Of a stretch of DNA of 64,000 nt, positions 15,058 through 24,439 are shown in pieces. Positions within the stretch are counted from its first letter, which is position 1. Each line of letters opens with the position of its first letter. The notes under the pieces are model-generated. The model made no database searches. It saw only the letters and a program-made list of their open reading frames with translations, and was not told the origin of the DNA. The stretch is from positions 310,001 through 374,000 of the forward strand of contig CAWELN010000009.1 in assembly GCA_963809795.1 (NCBI GenBank), read 5' to 3'. Source of the DNA: DASUAS01 sp963809795. Lineage in GTDB: Bacteria > Actinomycetota > Acidimicrobiia > IMCC26256 > DASPTH01. The position numbers were made by a program, and so were the translations under genes.

Positions 15058-16211
15058 CACCGACTCGCTTCGCCGCGGCCCTGTCCGAGCATCCGGTCGC
15101 GTCCCACGCGGTCGGCGAGGTCGCGGGCGAGATCATGGAACGCTTCGGCGGCGACGAGCCCGACCTGGTCGTGTGCTTCGCGTCGCCGCACTTCGTCGGG
15201 GCGATGGAGGATCTCGCGTTCGCGCTCGGCAACCTCCTCGAACCCCGGGTGATGCTGGGTGCCACCACGGTCGCGGTCGTGGGCGGACCGCGGGAGGTCG
15301 AGGACGGTCCTGCGCTCTCGGCCTTCGCCGCGTCGCTGCCGGACGCCCGGCTCACGCCGGCCGCGTTCGGCGTGGAGCAGACCCCCGACGGTGCTGCGAT
15401 CACGGGTTGGCCCGATCTCGACCACCTCCCGTCGAACCTCTTCCTCCTCGCCGACCCGTTCAGCTTCCCGGTCGACGGCTTCCTCCGCCGGCTGAACGAC
15501 GACGCGGTCGGCGATCGCATCGCTCCCGTCCAGGTGATCGGTGGCGCGGCCTCGGCGGCGCGCGGCCCCGGCGGCAACCGCCTCGTCCTCGACTCCAGCG
15601 TGACCAGCGCGGGAGCGGTCGGGGTGTTCGTCGACGGGGTCGACGTGCGCACCGTCGTGTCCCAGGGCTGCCGTCCCGTGGGTCAGCCCTACGTCGTGAC
15701 GCGCAGCGAGGGCAACCGGATCGAGGAGCTCGCCGGGCGCGCCGCGATCGAACGGGTGCAGGACACCGCGTCCGAGGTGAGTGAGGAGGACCGGTCGCTC
15801 ATGCGTGCCGGCCTCCACCTCGGCGTGGTGGTCGACGAGCACCGGACCGACTTCCGCCGCGGCGACTTCCTGGTGCGCAACGTGCTCGGTGGCGACCAGG
15901 CCACCGGCGCGATCGTCGTCGGTGACGACGTCTCCGTCGGCCAGACCGTCCAGTTCCAGGTCCGCGACGCGGCGGCCGCCGACGAGGACCTGCGCGAGCT
16001 GCTCAGCGGAATCGAGGCCGAGGCCGCGCTGCTCTTCACGTGCAACGGCCGCGGCCGCCGGTTCTTCGGCGTGCCCGACCACGACGCCGGCGTGCTCGAC
16101 CAGCTGCTCGGGCCCCTCCCGGTCGCGGGCGCGTTCTGCGCCGGCGAGGTGGGGCCGGTCGGGGGCGAGAACTTCCTGCACGGCTTCACCGCCAGCGTCG
16201 CGTTGTTCTGA
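15054..16211 (+). CDS. FIST-domain sensory protein
   Basis: 385 aa with FIST_N (about 1-215) and FIST_C (about 225-370) regions. FIST domains are thought to bind small ligands such as amino acids and usually precede signalling modules, but here the protein is FIST only. No signal peptide or membrane helices. The C-terminal part has the CNGRGRRFFG and GPVGG features of FIST_C. Its coupling to a glycosyltransferase gene is unusual and unexplained. Confidence 0.8.
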   Translation: MTPTRFAAALSEHPVASHAVGEVAGEIMERFGGDEPDLVVCFASPHFVGAMEDLAFALGNLLEPRVMLGATTVAVVGGPREVEDGPALSAFAASLPDARLTPAAFGVEQTPDGAAITGWPDLDHLPSNLFLLADPFSFPVDGFLRRLNDDAVGDRIAPVQVIGGAASAARGPGGNRLVLDSSVTSAGAVGVFVDGVDVRTVVSQGCRPVGQPYVVTRSEGNRIEELAGRAAIERVQDTASEVSEEDRSLMRAGLHLGVVVDEHRTDFRRGDFLVRNVLGGDQATGAIVVGDDVSVGQTVQFQVRDAAAADEDLRELLSGIEAEAALLFTCNGRGRRFFGVPDHDAGVLDQLLGPLPVAGAFCAGEVGPVGGENFLHGFTASVALF

Positions 16212-16281
16212 CCCGGTCACGACGATCGGCGCATTCCGCCGCCCCGGGCCGGTGACCGTCGAGGCCGCGCCACCGACCTCG

Positions 16282-16327
16282 TAGGCTGGCGCGAGCAGGC
16301 GGTGAGCTCGGCACGAGAAGGGGCGCA
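16282..16327 (+). promoter_or_regulatory. promoter and ribosome-binding site of tkt
   Basis: TAGGCT (16282-16287) lies 40 nt upstream of the ATG, which is preceded by GAGAAGGGG. Unlike most isolated genes here, tkt appears to have a leader with a Shine-Dalgarno sequence. Confidence 0.45.
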
Positions 16328-18329
16328 ATGACGACGACCGACATCGAACAGGGCCTCGAGCAGCGCGGGATCGACGTCATCCGCGGCCTCGCGATGGACG
16401 CGGTGCAGAAGGCGAACTCCGGTCACCCGGGCACGCCGATGGCCCTGGCCCCCCTCGCCCATGTCCTCTGGACCCGGGTGATGAAGTACGACGCCGCCGA
16501 CCCGACCTGGCCCGACCGCGACCGCTTCGTGCTCTCCAACGGGCACGCGTCGATGCTGCTCTACTCGCTCCTCTACCTCACCGGCTTCGGCCTGACCCTC
16601 GACGACCTGCGCGAGTTCCGGCAGTGGCAGTCGAAGACCGCCGGCCACCCTGAATACCGCCACGCGGCCGGCATCGAGGTCACGACCGGTCCGCTCGGCC
16701 AGGGCTTCGCCAACGGGGTCGGCATCGGACTGGCGGAGGCGAACCTGCGGGCGCGCTTCGGCGAGGAGGTCGTCGACCACCACACGTTCGTGTTCTGCGG
16801 TGACGGCGACCTCGAGGAGGGTGTCAGCCACGAGGCCGCGTCGCTCGCCGGCCACCTCGGGCTGGGCCGCCTCGTGTACGTGTACGACGACAACCACATC
16901 ACGATCGACGGTCCGACCGAGCTCTCCTACAGCGACGACGTGCGGAAGCGCTTCGAGGGCTACGGCTGGCACGTGCTGGAGCTGGGCGAGGTCGCCAACG
17001 ACCTCGACGCGCTGGAGGCGGGCCTGCGGGCCGGCATGGCCGAGACCGGCCGGCCGAGCATGCTGGTGCTGCGCAGCCACATCGGGTACCCGTCGCCGAA
17101 GTACACCGACACCGCCAAGGCGCACGGCAGCCCGCTCGGCGCCGACGAGGTCGCCGCGGTCAAGGAGATCCTCGGCCTGCCGCCGGAGGACTTCTCGGTG
17201 CCCGACGACGTCCTCGAGCACTACCGCGCCGCCGGGGCGCGCGGACGCGCGGCGCGCGAGGCGTGGGAGCAGCGAAATGCCGCGTTCCACCATTCGGAGC
17301 CGGAGCTCGCCGCGCAGCTCGACGCCTGCTACGAGCAGCGCGGGCTCGCCGGCTGGGAGTCGAAGCTCCCGGCGTGGAAGGCGGGCGAAGACGCGCTCGC
17401 CACCCGCCAGGCGTGCACCGCGATCGTCAACGCCGTGCTCGACGTCGTGCCCGGGCTGCTGTGCGGCGGCGCCGACCTCACCGAGAACACCGGCATGGAG
17501 CTCAAGGACGCGCCGGTGATCGACGTCCACCGCTTCGGCGGCCGGCAGCTCCACTACGGCATCCGCGAGCACGGCATGGGCTCGAGTCATGAACGGCATG
17601 GCCGTGAGCTTCCTCATGCCCGCGGGCGGCACCTTCTTCGTGTTCAGCGACTACATGCGCGGCGGAGTGCGCCTGGCCGCGCTGTCGGGGTACAAGACGT
17701 TGTTCGTCTGGACCCACGACTCCGTGGGGCTCGGCGAGGACGGCCCGACCCACCAGCCCATCGAACAGCTCGCGGCCATGCGGGCGATGCCGGGGCTGCG
17801 AGTCCTCCGTCCGGCCGACGCCAACGAGACCAGCCACGCGTTCCGGATCCACGTCGACAACGAGGGCCCGACCGCGCTCGTGCTCACCCGGCAGAAGCTC
17901 CCGGTGCTGGCGGGCACCGCCGAGCGCGCACCCGCCGGCGTTCCCCGCGGGGCCTACACCCTCGTCGACGAGACCGGCGACGGCCTCGACCTCGTGCTGC
18001 TGGCCACCGGCTCGGAGGTCTCGGTGTGCGTCGCGGCGCTCGAGCACCTCGCCGGCCTCTCGGTGCGGGTGGTCTCGATGCCGTCGTGGGACCTCTTCGC
18101 CGCGCAATCCGACGACTACCGGGAGCAGGTGCTCCCGGCCGACGTGCCGACACTCGCCGTCGAGGCCGCAGCCACCTTCGGGTGGGAGCGCTACGCCGAC
18201 GACGCCGTGGGTATCGACCACTTCGGCGCCTCGGCACCCGGCCCGTTGGTCTTGGAGAAGTTCGGGTTCACCGCCGAGAACGTCGCCGCGCGTGCCCGCG
18301 CGCTGCTCGAGAACGGAGAAAGAACATGA
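16328..18329 (+). CDS. tkt: transketolase (frameshifted in this sequence)
   Basis: Corrected length 666 aa. ThDP-dependent transfer of two-carbon ketol units in the pentose phosphate pathway. The first part carries NSGHPGTPM, SNGHASML and the ThDP-binding GDGDLEEGVSHEA. The second part carries the pyrimidine domain (THDSVGLGEDGPTHQP, ending FGASAP). One extra base at about 17585 (A in CTCGAGTC) breaks the frame between IREHGMGS and MNGMAVSF; removing it restores the family consensus. An essential central-metabolism gene broken by a single insertion suggests a sequencing error. The stop overlaps the tal start (ATGA). Confidence 0.93.
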
Positions 18330-19426
18330 GCGAGAGCGCGATCGCCCGGCTCGACGACTTCGGGCAGAGCCCGTGGTACGACAACCTCGCCCGGCCGCTG
18401 CTCACCGGCGGGGGGCTGCAGCAGCTCGTCGACGACGACGGGATCCGCGGGGTCACGTCGAACCCGACGATCCTCGACAAGGCCATCGGTGCCGGTGACG
18501 GCTACGACGAGCAGCTCGCCGACTGCGCCCGGCGCGGTCTGTCGATCGAGGACACGTACTGGGAGGTGGTGCTCGCCGACATCGTCTCGGCCGCCGACCT
18601 CCTGCGCCCGGTGTACGACGCGCAGGGCGGAGGCGACGGGTTCGTGTCGGTCGAGGTGGCGCCCACGCTCGCCCACGACACCGATGGCACCATCGCGGCG
18701 GCGCGTTCGCTCTTCGCGCGTGTCGACCGACCCAACGTGATGATCAAGATCCCCGGGACGCTCGAAGGCCTCCGTGCCATCGAGGAATCGATCGCCGCCG
18801 GCATCAACGTCAACGTCACGCTCATCTTCTCGCTCGACCGCCACGACAAGGTGATCGATGCGTACCTCGCCGGCCTCGAGCGCTTCGTGGCCGGCGGCGG
18901 CGACCCGTCGTCGGTGGCGTCGGTGGCGTCGTTCTTCGTGAGCCGGGTCGACACCGAGACCGACCGCCGCCTGCCCGAGGGCAGCCCACTGCGCGGCAAG
19001 GCGGCGGTGGCGAACGCCAAGCTGGCCAACGCGCTGTTCCGGGCGCGCTTCTCGGGCACTCGGTGGGAGGCGCTCGCGGCCAAGGGCGCCCGCCTGCAGC
19101 GCCCCTTGTGGGCGTCGACCTCGACCAAGAACCCGGCCTACCCGTCGACGCTCTACGTCGACGAGCTGATCGGGCGCGACACCGTGAACACCCTGGCGCC
19201 GGCTTCGATCGAGTCCCTGCACGACGGCGAGGGGAACCAGCGCCCCGACACCGTGAGCGCAGCGCTGCCCGCCGCGCTCGGGGCCATGAGCGACCTCGCG
19301 GTCGCCGGCGTCGACTTCGACGACGTCACCGCGACGCTCGAACGCGAAGGCGTCGACTCCTTCTCGGCGTCGTTCACCGACGCGCTCGGCACCATCGAGA
19401 AGCGACGGGCCGAGGTCTCGTCCTGA
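18326..19426 (+). CDS. tal: transaldolase
   Basis: 366 aa. Moves a dihydroxyacetone unit between sugar phosphates via a Schiff base. Motifs: GVTSNPTI near the N-terminus, the catalytic-lysine region NVMIKIPGT, NVTLIFSL, and RPLWASTSTKNPAYPS. Length and motifs match the actinobacterial TalB-like class. ATG at 18326 overlaps the tkt stop, so it forms a two-gene pentose-phosphate operon with tkt. Confidence 0.95.
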   Translation: MSESAIARLDDFGQSPWYDNLARPLLTGGGLQQLVDDDGIRGVTSNPTILDKAIGAGDGYDEQLADCARRGLSIEDTYWEVVLADIVSAADLLRPVYDAQGGGDGFVSVEVAPTLAHDTDGTIAAARSLFARVDRPNVMIKIPGTLEGLRAIEESIAAGINVNVTLIFSLDRHDKVIDAYLAGLERFVAGGGDPSSVASVASFFVSRVDTETDRRLPEGSPLRGKAAVANAKLANALFRARFSGTRWEALAAKGARLQRPLWASTSTKNPAYPSTLYVDELIGRDTVNTLAPASIESLHDGEGNQRPDTVSAALPAALGAMSDLAVAGVDFDDVTATLEREGVDSFSASFTDALGTIEKRRAEVSS

Positions 19427-19478
19427 CCACGTCCTGAGCATGTCCTGACCACGTTCTGGTCGGTCGTGGGCCGCGACG

Positions 19479-20555
19479 TCAGCGGCGCTCGTCGGCGAGG
19501 GCGGCGGCGGCGCGGAGGTGCTCGGCGAGCGCCGCCGGAGGGACGCGCGCATTGAGCCCGCTGGTGCTGGGCATCACGTAGACCGGTCGTCCGCCACACG
19601 TCGTGGCCTGCACACCGGCGACCGCGTTCCGGTCGACCGCGGCGCGCCAGCCGGCCAGACCGACGAAGCACACCGCGCCCGGCCGGAGCCAGCGCGCCAG
19701 GCGCTCGACACGCGCGAAGCCGTCGCGGTATTCGTCACGCGTCAGCTCGTCGGCGCGGGGTGTGGCGCGCTTCACGAGGTCGGTCATGCCGACTCCGTGT
19801 CCGGTCAGCGCGGCCCACGGGTCGCGGTCGACGGTCACGATGCCGGCCGCGAGCGCCGCGGCCCAGAAGCGGTTGCCGGGCCGGGCGAACCCGATGCCGG
19901 CGTCGGCGGCGTAGACCGACGGGTTCAGGCCGCACACGAGGAGCCGCATGCCGGAGCCGACGGTGTCCGGCAGCGTGCGGGCGCGCGTGACCCGGGCCTC
20001 GACCCAGAACGGGTTGTCGTCGTCGACCGCCAGCGAGTCGATGGCGAACCCCGCGCCCACCAGCACGTCGGCCAGCGCGTCCACGGCCCAGCCCGCGAAG
20101 TACCGGCCCGGGAAGTCGTCGTCGGCGAGCGGACCGCTGGTCTCGCCCGCGTGCAGCACGAGGTGCACCGGCGCCCCGACCCTCGATGCCCGGTGCAGGT
20201 CGGCGAGCGCGAACGGCAGCCGCTCGTTGGGCAGGTGGAGGTAGCTCGCGCGCGCCCAGCCGGCGCCGAGCGCGCCGCCGCGGAACGGGAGCGCCTCGAG
20301 GTCGGCCTGCACGGGCCAGGCGTCGGGGGCCTCGGCGCGGGCGAGGGCCACCATGGCGTGGGCGGCGTCGAGCGCCACGACCGGACGGGCGAGGTACGGG
20401 AGGTGCAGGCCGGCGCCGCAGCCGAGGTCGACGCTGACCGACCCCGGAGGCGTGGCCGCGGCGAGCGATCGCACCTGGTCGAGGAAGCGGGGACGGCGCC
20501 GATCGCGCCACTCCTCGGCTCGTTCCTCGTACACCGCAACCGTGTCGCGCTCCAT
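19479..20555 (-). CDS. fusion of SAM methyltransferase and Mug-type G:U/T mismatch DNA glycosylase
   Basis: 358 aa in one uninterrupted frame. Residues 1 to about 195 are a class I methyltransferase (SVDLGCGAGLHLPYL SAM loop, VQADLEALPF). Residues about 205-358 are a Mug-family glycosylase with LLVCGLNPS (catalytic Asn-Pro loop) and MPSTSGLNAR (minor-groove/intercalation loop). Mug removes uracil or thymine mispaired with G. The methyltransferase partner does not look like a DNA methylase (no NPPY-type motif), so it may act on a small molecule or RNA. ATG at 20553-20555; the divergent pgl start is only 19 bp away. Confidence 0.85.
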   Translation of the reverse strand: MERDTVAVYEERAEEWRDRRRPRFLDQVRSLAAATPPGSVSVDLGCGAGLHLPYLARPVVALDAAHAMVALARAEAPDAWPVQADLEALPFRGGALGAGWARASYLHLPNERLPFALADLHRASRVGAPVHLVLHAGETSGPLADDDFPGRYFAGWAVDALADVLVGAGFAIDSLAVDDDNPFWVEARVTRARTLPDTVGSGMRLLVCGLNPSVYAADAGIGFARPGNRFWAAALAAGIVTVDRDPWAALTGHGVGMTDLVKRATPRADELTRDEYRDGFARVERLARWLRPGAVCFVGLAGWRAAVDRNAVAGVQATTCGGRPVYVMPSTSGLNARVPPAALAEHLRAAAALADERR

Positions 20556-20560
20556 GTCCG

Positions 20561-20573
20561 TATCATGACCGCC
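20561..20573 (+). promoter_or_regulatory. leaderless promoter of pgl
   Basis: TATCAT (20561-20566), 7 nt, GTG at 20574. It supports this GTG over the upstream ATG at 20565, which lies inside the hexamer. Confidence 0.55.
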
Positions 20574-21218
20574 GTGCACGGTGATCTCCGGGTGGTCGAC
20601 GACGTTCCCGCCGCGTTCGCCGATCTGGTCGTCGCCGAGGCGCCGAGGTCGATCGCCTTCTCGGGTGGGTCGACCGCCCGCGAGAGCTACGAGCAGCTCG
20701 CGGCGCGGGGCGATGCAGTCGCGTGGCCCGACGTCGACGTGTGGTTCGGCGACGACCGCTGGGTGCCGGTCGACCACCCCGAGTCGAACGAGGGCATGAC
20801 GCGCGCCGTGCTCCTCGACCACGTGCCGGTGCGTGCGGTGCACTCGATGCGCGGCGCGGGCGACACGGTCTACGACGCCGCCGCGGCGTACGACGCCGAG
20901 GTCGCGGCCGCGCCGCCGATCGACCTCGTGCACCTCGGGCTGGGACCCGACGGCCACACCGCGTCGCTCTTCCCCGGCTCGGCGGCGCTGGCGGTCGACG
21001 ATCGCTTCGTCGTGCCCAACGCGGACGATCTCCATCCGCACGCGCGCCTCACGTTCACGTTCCCCGCCCTCGCCCGCTCGCACCTCGTCGTGTTCACCGT
21101 GGCCGGTGGGGACAAGCGCGACGCCCTGGCGCGCGTCCGCGCGGGTGAGGACCTCCCCGCCGCTCACGTCGACGCCGAGCGCGTGGTGTGGTTGGTCGAC
21201 CCCGCCGCGCTCGGCTGA
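20574..21218 (+). CDS. pgl: 6-phosphogluconolactonase
   Basis: 214 aa. Hydrolyses 6-phosphogluconolactone in the oxidative pentose phosphate pathway. Family motifs: IAFSGGSTARESYEQL, WFGDDRWVP, SNEGMTR and HLGLGPDGHTASLFPG. It is slightly shorter than the usual 230-260 aa, mainly at the N-terminus. I choose GTG 20574 because of the TATCAT spacing; ATG 20565 would add three residues. No zwf or gnd gene is nearby, but tkt and tal are. Confidence 0.92.
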   Translation: MHGDLRVVDDVPAAFADLVVAEAPRSIAFSGGSTARESYEQLAARGDAVAWPDVDVWFGDDRWVPVDHPESNEGMTRAVLLDHVPVRAVHSMRGAGDTVYDAAAAYDAEVAAAPPIDLVHLGLGPDGHTASLFPGSAALAVDDRFVVPNADDLHPHARLTFTFPALARSHLVVFTVAGGDKRDALARVRAGEDLPAAHVDAERVVWLVDPAALG

Positions 21219-21232
21219 TTCGGAGGTAGCCC

Positions 21233-21769
21233 ATGGAAGTGTGGGAGCTCGTCGCGCGCGAGAGCATCCGCGACTGCATCGCCCGCTACAACGCCAACGG
21301 CGACAGCGGTCGCATCGACCAGATGGTCGAGGTGTTCGCTCCCGACGGCATCATGGAGACGGGCAGCGGCCGCTACGAGGGACGCGAGGCCATCCATGCG
21401 TTCATGTCGTCGGTCGTGACGCGCGGTCGCCCGGGACCGCCCGCCAGCACGGGCGAGTCGATCGTCATGACGCCCACCGAGGAGTGGATCGCGCGCGGTG
21501 GTGTCCCGTTCATCCGGCACTTCACCGCCACCACGCAGATCGACGTGCTGAGCGAGACGTCGGCCCGGTCGCGCTCCTACTACCTGTTCCTCACCGTGCA
21601 CGGGCTCGACCACTGGGGCCGCTACCTCGACGAGTTCGCGCCGGTCGACGGCCGGTGGCTCATCACCCACCGGCGGGAGATCACCGACGCCGCGTTCGAG
21701 GGTGGATGGGGTGCGCGCGCGGGCGGCGACGGCGACATCGACCACATCACCCGACCCCTCCAGTTCTGA
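21233..21769 (+). CDS. SnoaL-like (NTF2 fold) protein
   Basis: 178 aa. Opens with an amphipathic helix (LVARESIRDCIARYNANGD), then the MVEVFAPDGIMETGSGRYEGREAI pattern of SnoaL/limonene-epoxide-hydrolase-like NTF2 folds, which are often small hydrolases, isomerases or non-catalytic. Contains the usual late Asp/Arg cluster (FTATTQIDVLSE, HRREITD). GGAGG at 21222 precedes the ATG. Possibly co-transcribed with pgl (14-nt gap). Substrate unknown. Confidence 0.75.
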   Translation: MEVWELVARESIRDCIARYNANGDSGRIDQMVEVFAPDGIMETGSGRYEGREAIHAFMSSVVTRGRPGPPASTGESIVMTPTEEWIARGGVPFIRHFTATTQIDVLSETSARSRSYYLFLTVHGLDHWGRYLDEFAPVDGRWLITHRREITDAAFEGGWGARAGGDGDIDHITRPLQF

Positions 21770-21809
21770 ACCGGGTACGGAACCCGGCGGGGCGGTGGCG
21801 CGTGGCGGG

Positions 21810-21822
21810 TAGCCTCCCGCAC
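21810..21822 (+). promoter_or_regulatory. leaderless promoter of fbiC
   Basis: TAGCCT (21810-21815), 7 nt, ATG at 21823. Confidence 0.6.
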
Positions 21823-24247
21823 ATGGCCGCGATCGTCGACGTCGAGGCGTTGCTCGAGTCTCCCGTCGCCGAGCTCCTGGAGCACGCCGCGGCGCGCCGC
21901 GACGCCGCCCACGGGGCGCGGGTCACCTTCTCCCCCAAGGTGTTCATCCCGCTCACCATGCTGTGTCGCGACAAGTGCGGGTACTGCACCTTCGCCAAGC
22001 CGCCCGCGCACCTGGTGTCGCCCTACCTGGAGCTCGACGAGGTGCTGGCCATCGCGCGGCGCGGCGCCGAGCTCGGCTGCCACGAGGCGCTCTTCACCCT
22101 GGGCGAGGCGCCCGAGGCGCGCTACCCCGATGCCGCCGCCTGGCTGGCCGACCGGGGGTACGCCTCGACGGTCGACTACCTCGTCGCCGCGGCCGGGGTC
22201 GTGCTCACCGAGACCGGACTGCTCCCCCACGCCAACGCCGGGGCGCTCACCGAGGACGAGCTGGTGCGGCTCCGGGCGGTGTCGCCGTCGCAGGGGATGA
22301 TGATCGAGACCCTGGCCGCCCGTCTCGGCGAGCCCGGCGGCCCGCACGCCGGCGCCCCCGACAAGACCCCGGAGCGACGGCTGGCCACGCTGGAGGCCGC
22401 GGGCCGGGCCCGGGTGCCGTTCACCACCGGGATCCTGGTCGGCATCGGCGAGACCCGGATCGAGCGGCTCGAGGCGCTCCTCGCCATCGCCGCCGCCCAC
22501 GGGCGCCACGGCCACGTGCAGGAGGTGATCGTCCAGAACTTCCTGCCCAAGCCGGGCACGTCGATGTGGCGCGCGCCCGCGTGCGACCGCGACGAGCTCC
22601 TGTGGACGATCGCCGCCGCCCGGCTGGTGCTCGACCCGTCGATCCACCTGCAGGCGCCCCCCAACCTGTCCGCGCCCGACGACCTCGCGGCGTTGGTGGC
22701 GGCCGGGATCGACGACTGGGGCGGCGTCTCCCCCGTCACCCCCGACCACGTGAACCCCGAGCGGCCGTGGCCACAACTCGACGTGCTGCGTCGCGCCACC
22801 GAAGCCGCGGGCAAGACGCTCGCGCCGCGCCTCACCGTGTACTCCGAGTACGTGCGCGACGGCGACCGCTGGCTGCACGACGACGTGCGCTTCGCGGTGC
22901 GCTGCGCGTCCGACCTCGAGGGCCTGGCGCGCGACGACGCCTGGGCCGCGGGCGGCGGGACCACACCTCCCGCGCTGCTCCCGGCACCGGTGCCACCGGG
23001 GTGGACGGCCCGGGCCCGCACGCCGGTGGGCGAGGTGCTCGACGGCGTCCTCGCCGGCGAGGAGGTCGATGTCGACGAGATCGTCACCCTGCTCGGCGCA
23101 CGCGGACCCGACTTCCTCGAGGTCGCCGCGGTCGCCGACCAGCTCCGGCGCGACACGGTGGGTGACCCGGTCACGTTCGTCCGCAACCGGAACATCAATT
23201 ACACGAACGTGTGCACGTTCAAGTGCAAGTTCTGCGCGTTCTCGAAGGGCCCGCTCTCACTGAACCTCCGCGGCTCGCCGTACCTCCTCGACCACGAGGA
23301 GATCCAGCGCCGCGTCCTGGAAGCGGTCGACTGCGGCGCCACCGAGGTGTGCCTCCAGGGTGGCATCCACCCCGACTTCGACGGCAACTACTACCTCTCG
23401 GTGGCGCGCGCGGTGAAGGAGGTCGCGCCGCAGATCCACGTGCACGGCTTCACCGCGCTCGAGGTCACCGAGGGCGCCCGTCGCCTCGGCATGCCCCTGC
23501 GCGACTACCTGGTGTCGGCGAAGGAAGCCGGCCTGGCCACGCTCCCCGGCACCGCGGCCGAGATCCTCGACGACGAGGTGCGGGCCATCATCTGCCCCGA
23601 CAAGATCGACACCGAGGAGTGGCTCGACGCCCACCGCACCGCGCACTCGGTCGGGCTGCGCTCGAACGTCACCATCATGTTCGGGCACGTGGAGCGGCCG
23701 GAGCACATCGCCCGCCACCTCGTGCGCACGCGCGCCGTCCAGAAGGAGACCGGCGGCTTCACCGAGTTCGTGCCGTTGCCCTTCGTGCACATGGCCACTC
23801 CGATCTTCCTGCAGCGGAGGGCCCGGAAGGGCCCGACCATGCGGGAGGTGCTGCTCGTGCACGCGGTCGGGTCGCATCGCGTACCGGGACTGGATCGACA
23901 ACGTGCAGGTGTCGTGGGTGAAGACCGGTGTCGACGGTGCCCGCCAGGCGCTGCAGGCCGGATGCAACGACCTCGGCGGCACCCTGATGGACGAGAACAT
24001 CTCACGTGCCGCGGGCGCCAGCCACGGGCAGGAGCTCGACGAGTCCGAGCTGCGCGCCATCGTCGAGCCGCTCGGTCGCCCGCTCGAGCAGCGCACCACG
24101 CTCTACGGCCGCACCCGCACCGAGGGGCGCCGCCTGCGGCCACCGCCCGAGACGGTCGAGGCCGACCGGCTCGCCGCCGCCGCGACCGGCGCGGTTCAGG
24201 AGGGCGTGCCGGTCACGCTGGGCGGCGTGCGGAGCTCCACGTCGTGA
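21823..24247 (+). CDS. fbiC: FbiC: fused CofG/CofH FO synthase (frameshifted near the end)
   Basis: Corrected length 807 aa. Two radical-SAM enzymes in one chain make FO, the deazaflavin core of coenzyme F420, from tyrosine and a ribityl-uracil. The CofG half has CRDKCGYC (about residue 48); the CofH half has CTFKCKFC (about 464) and LQGGIHPDFDG. An extra T at about 23872 breaks the frame; dropping it gives HAVGRIAYRDWIDNVQVSWVK, as expected. The last 115 codons then read to TGA at 24245-24247. It implies F420 use, consistent with the LLM oxidoreductase at 53991. The stop merges with an 89-bp tandem repeat. Confidence 0.95.
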
Positions 24248-24439
24248 GCGGGCGAGCATGAGCGGAGTGTCCGCGAGCCGGGTATCCCGGCGAGCAGCGG
24301 AGCGGGGGCCGAGCGCCCCGGAGCGCAGCGACGAGAGCGGGCGAGCATGAGCGGAGTGTCCGCGAGCCGGGTATCCCGGCGAGCAGCGGAGCGGGGGCCG
24401 AGCGCCCCGGAGCGCAGCGACGAGAGCGGGCGAGCATGA
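24246..24439 (+). repeat. 89-bp tandem repeat between fbiC and the PfkB kinase gene
   Basis: Two full copies (24246-24334 and 24335-24423) and a third partial copy (24424-24439). Each begins GAGCGGGCGAGCATGA. The fbiC stop lies in the first copy and the kinase ATG in the third. Each copy therefore holds an in-frame-looking ATG, and the first can be read as a 30-codon ORF. No base differences between copies were seen by eye. Confidence 0.92.

Noticed and set aside
17571..17600. Programmed ribosomal frameshifting in transketolase
   Set aside because: No heptameric slippery run or downstream structure. Removing one base at 17585 restores a standard family sequence, and other genes have the same kind of insertion, so an error is simpler.
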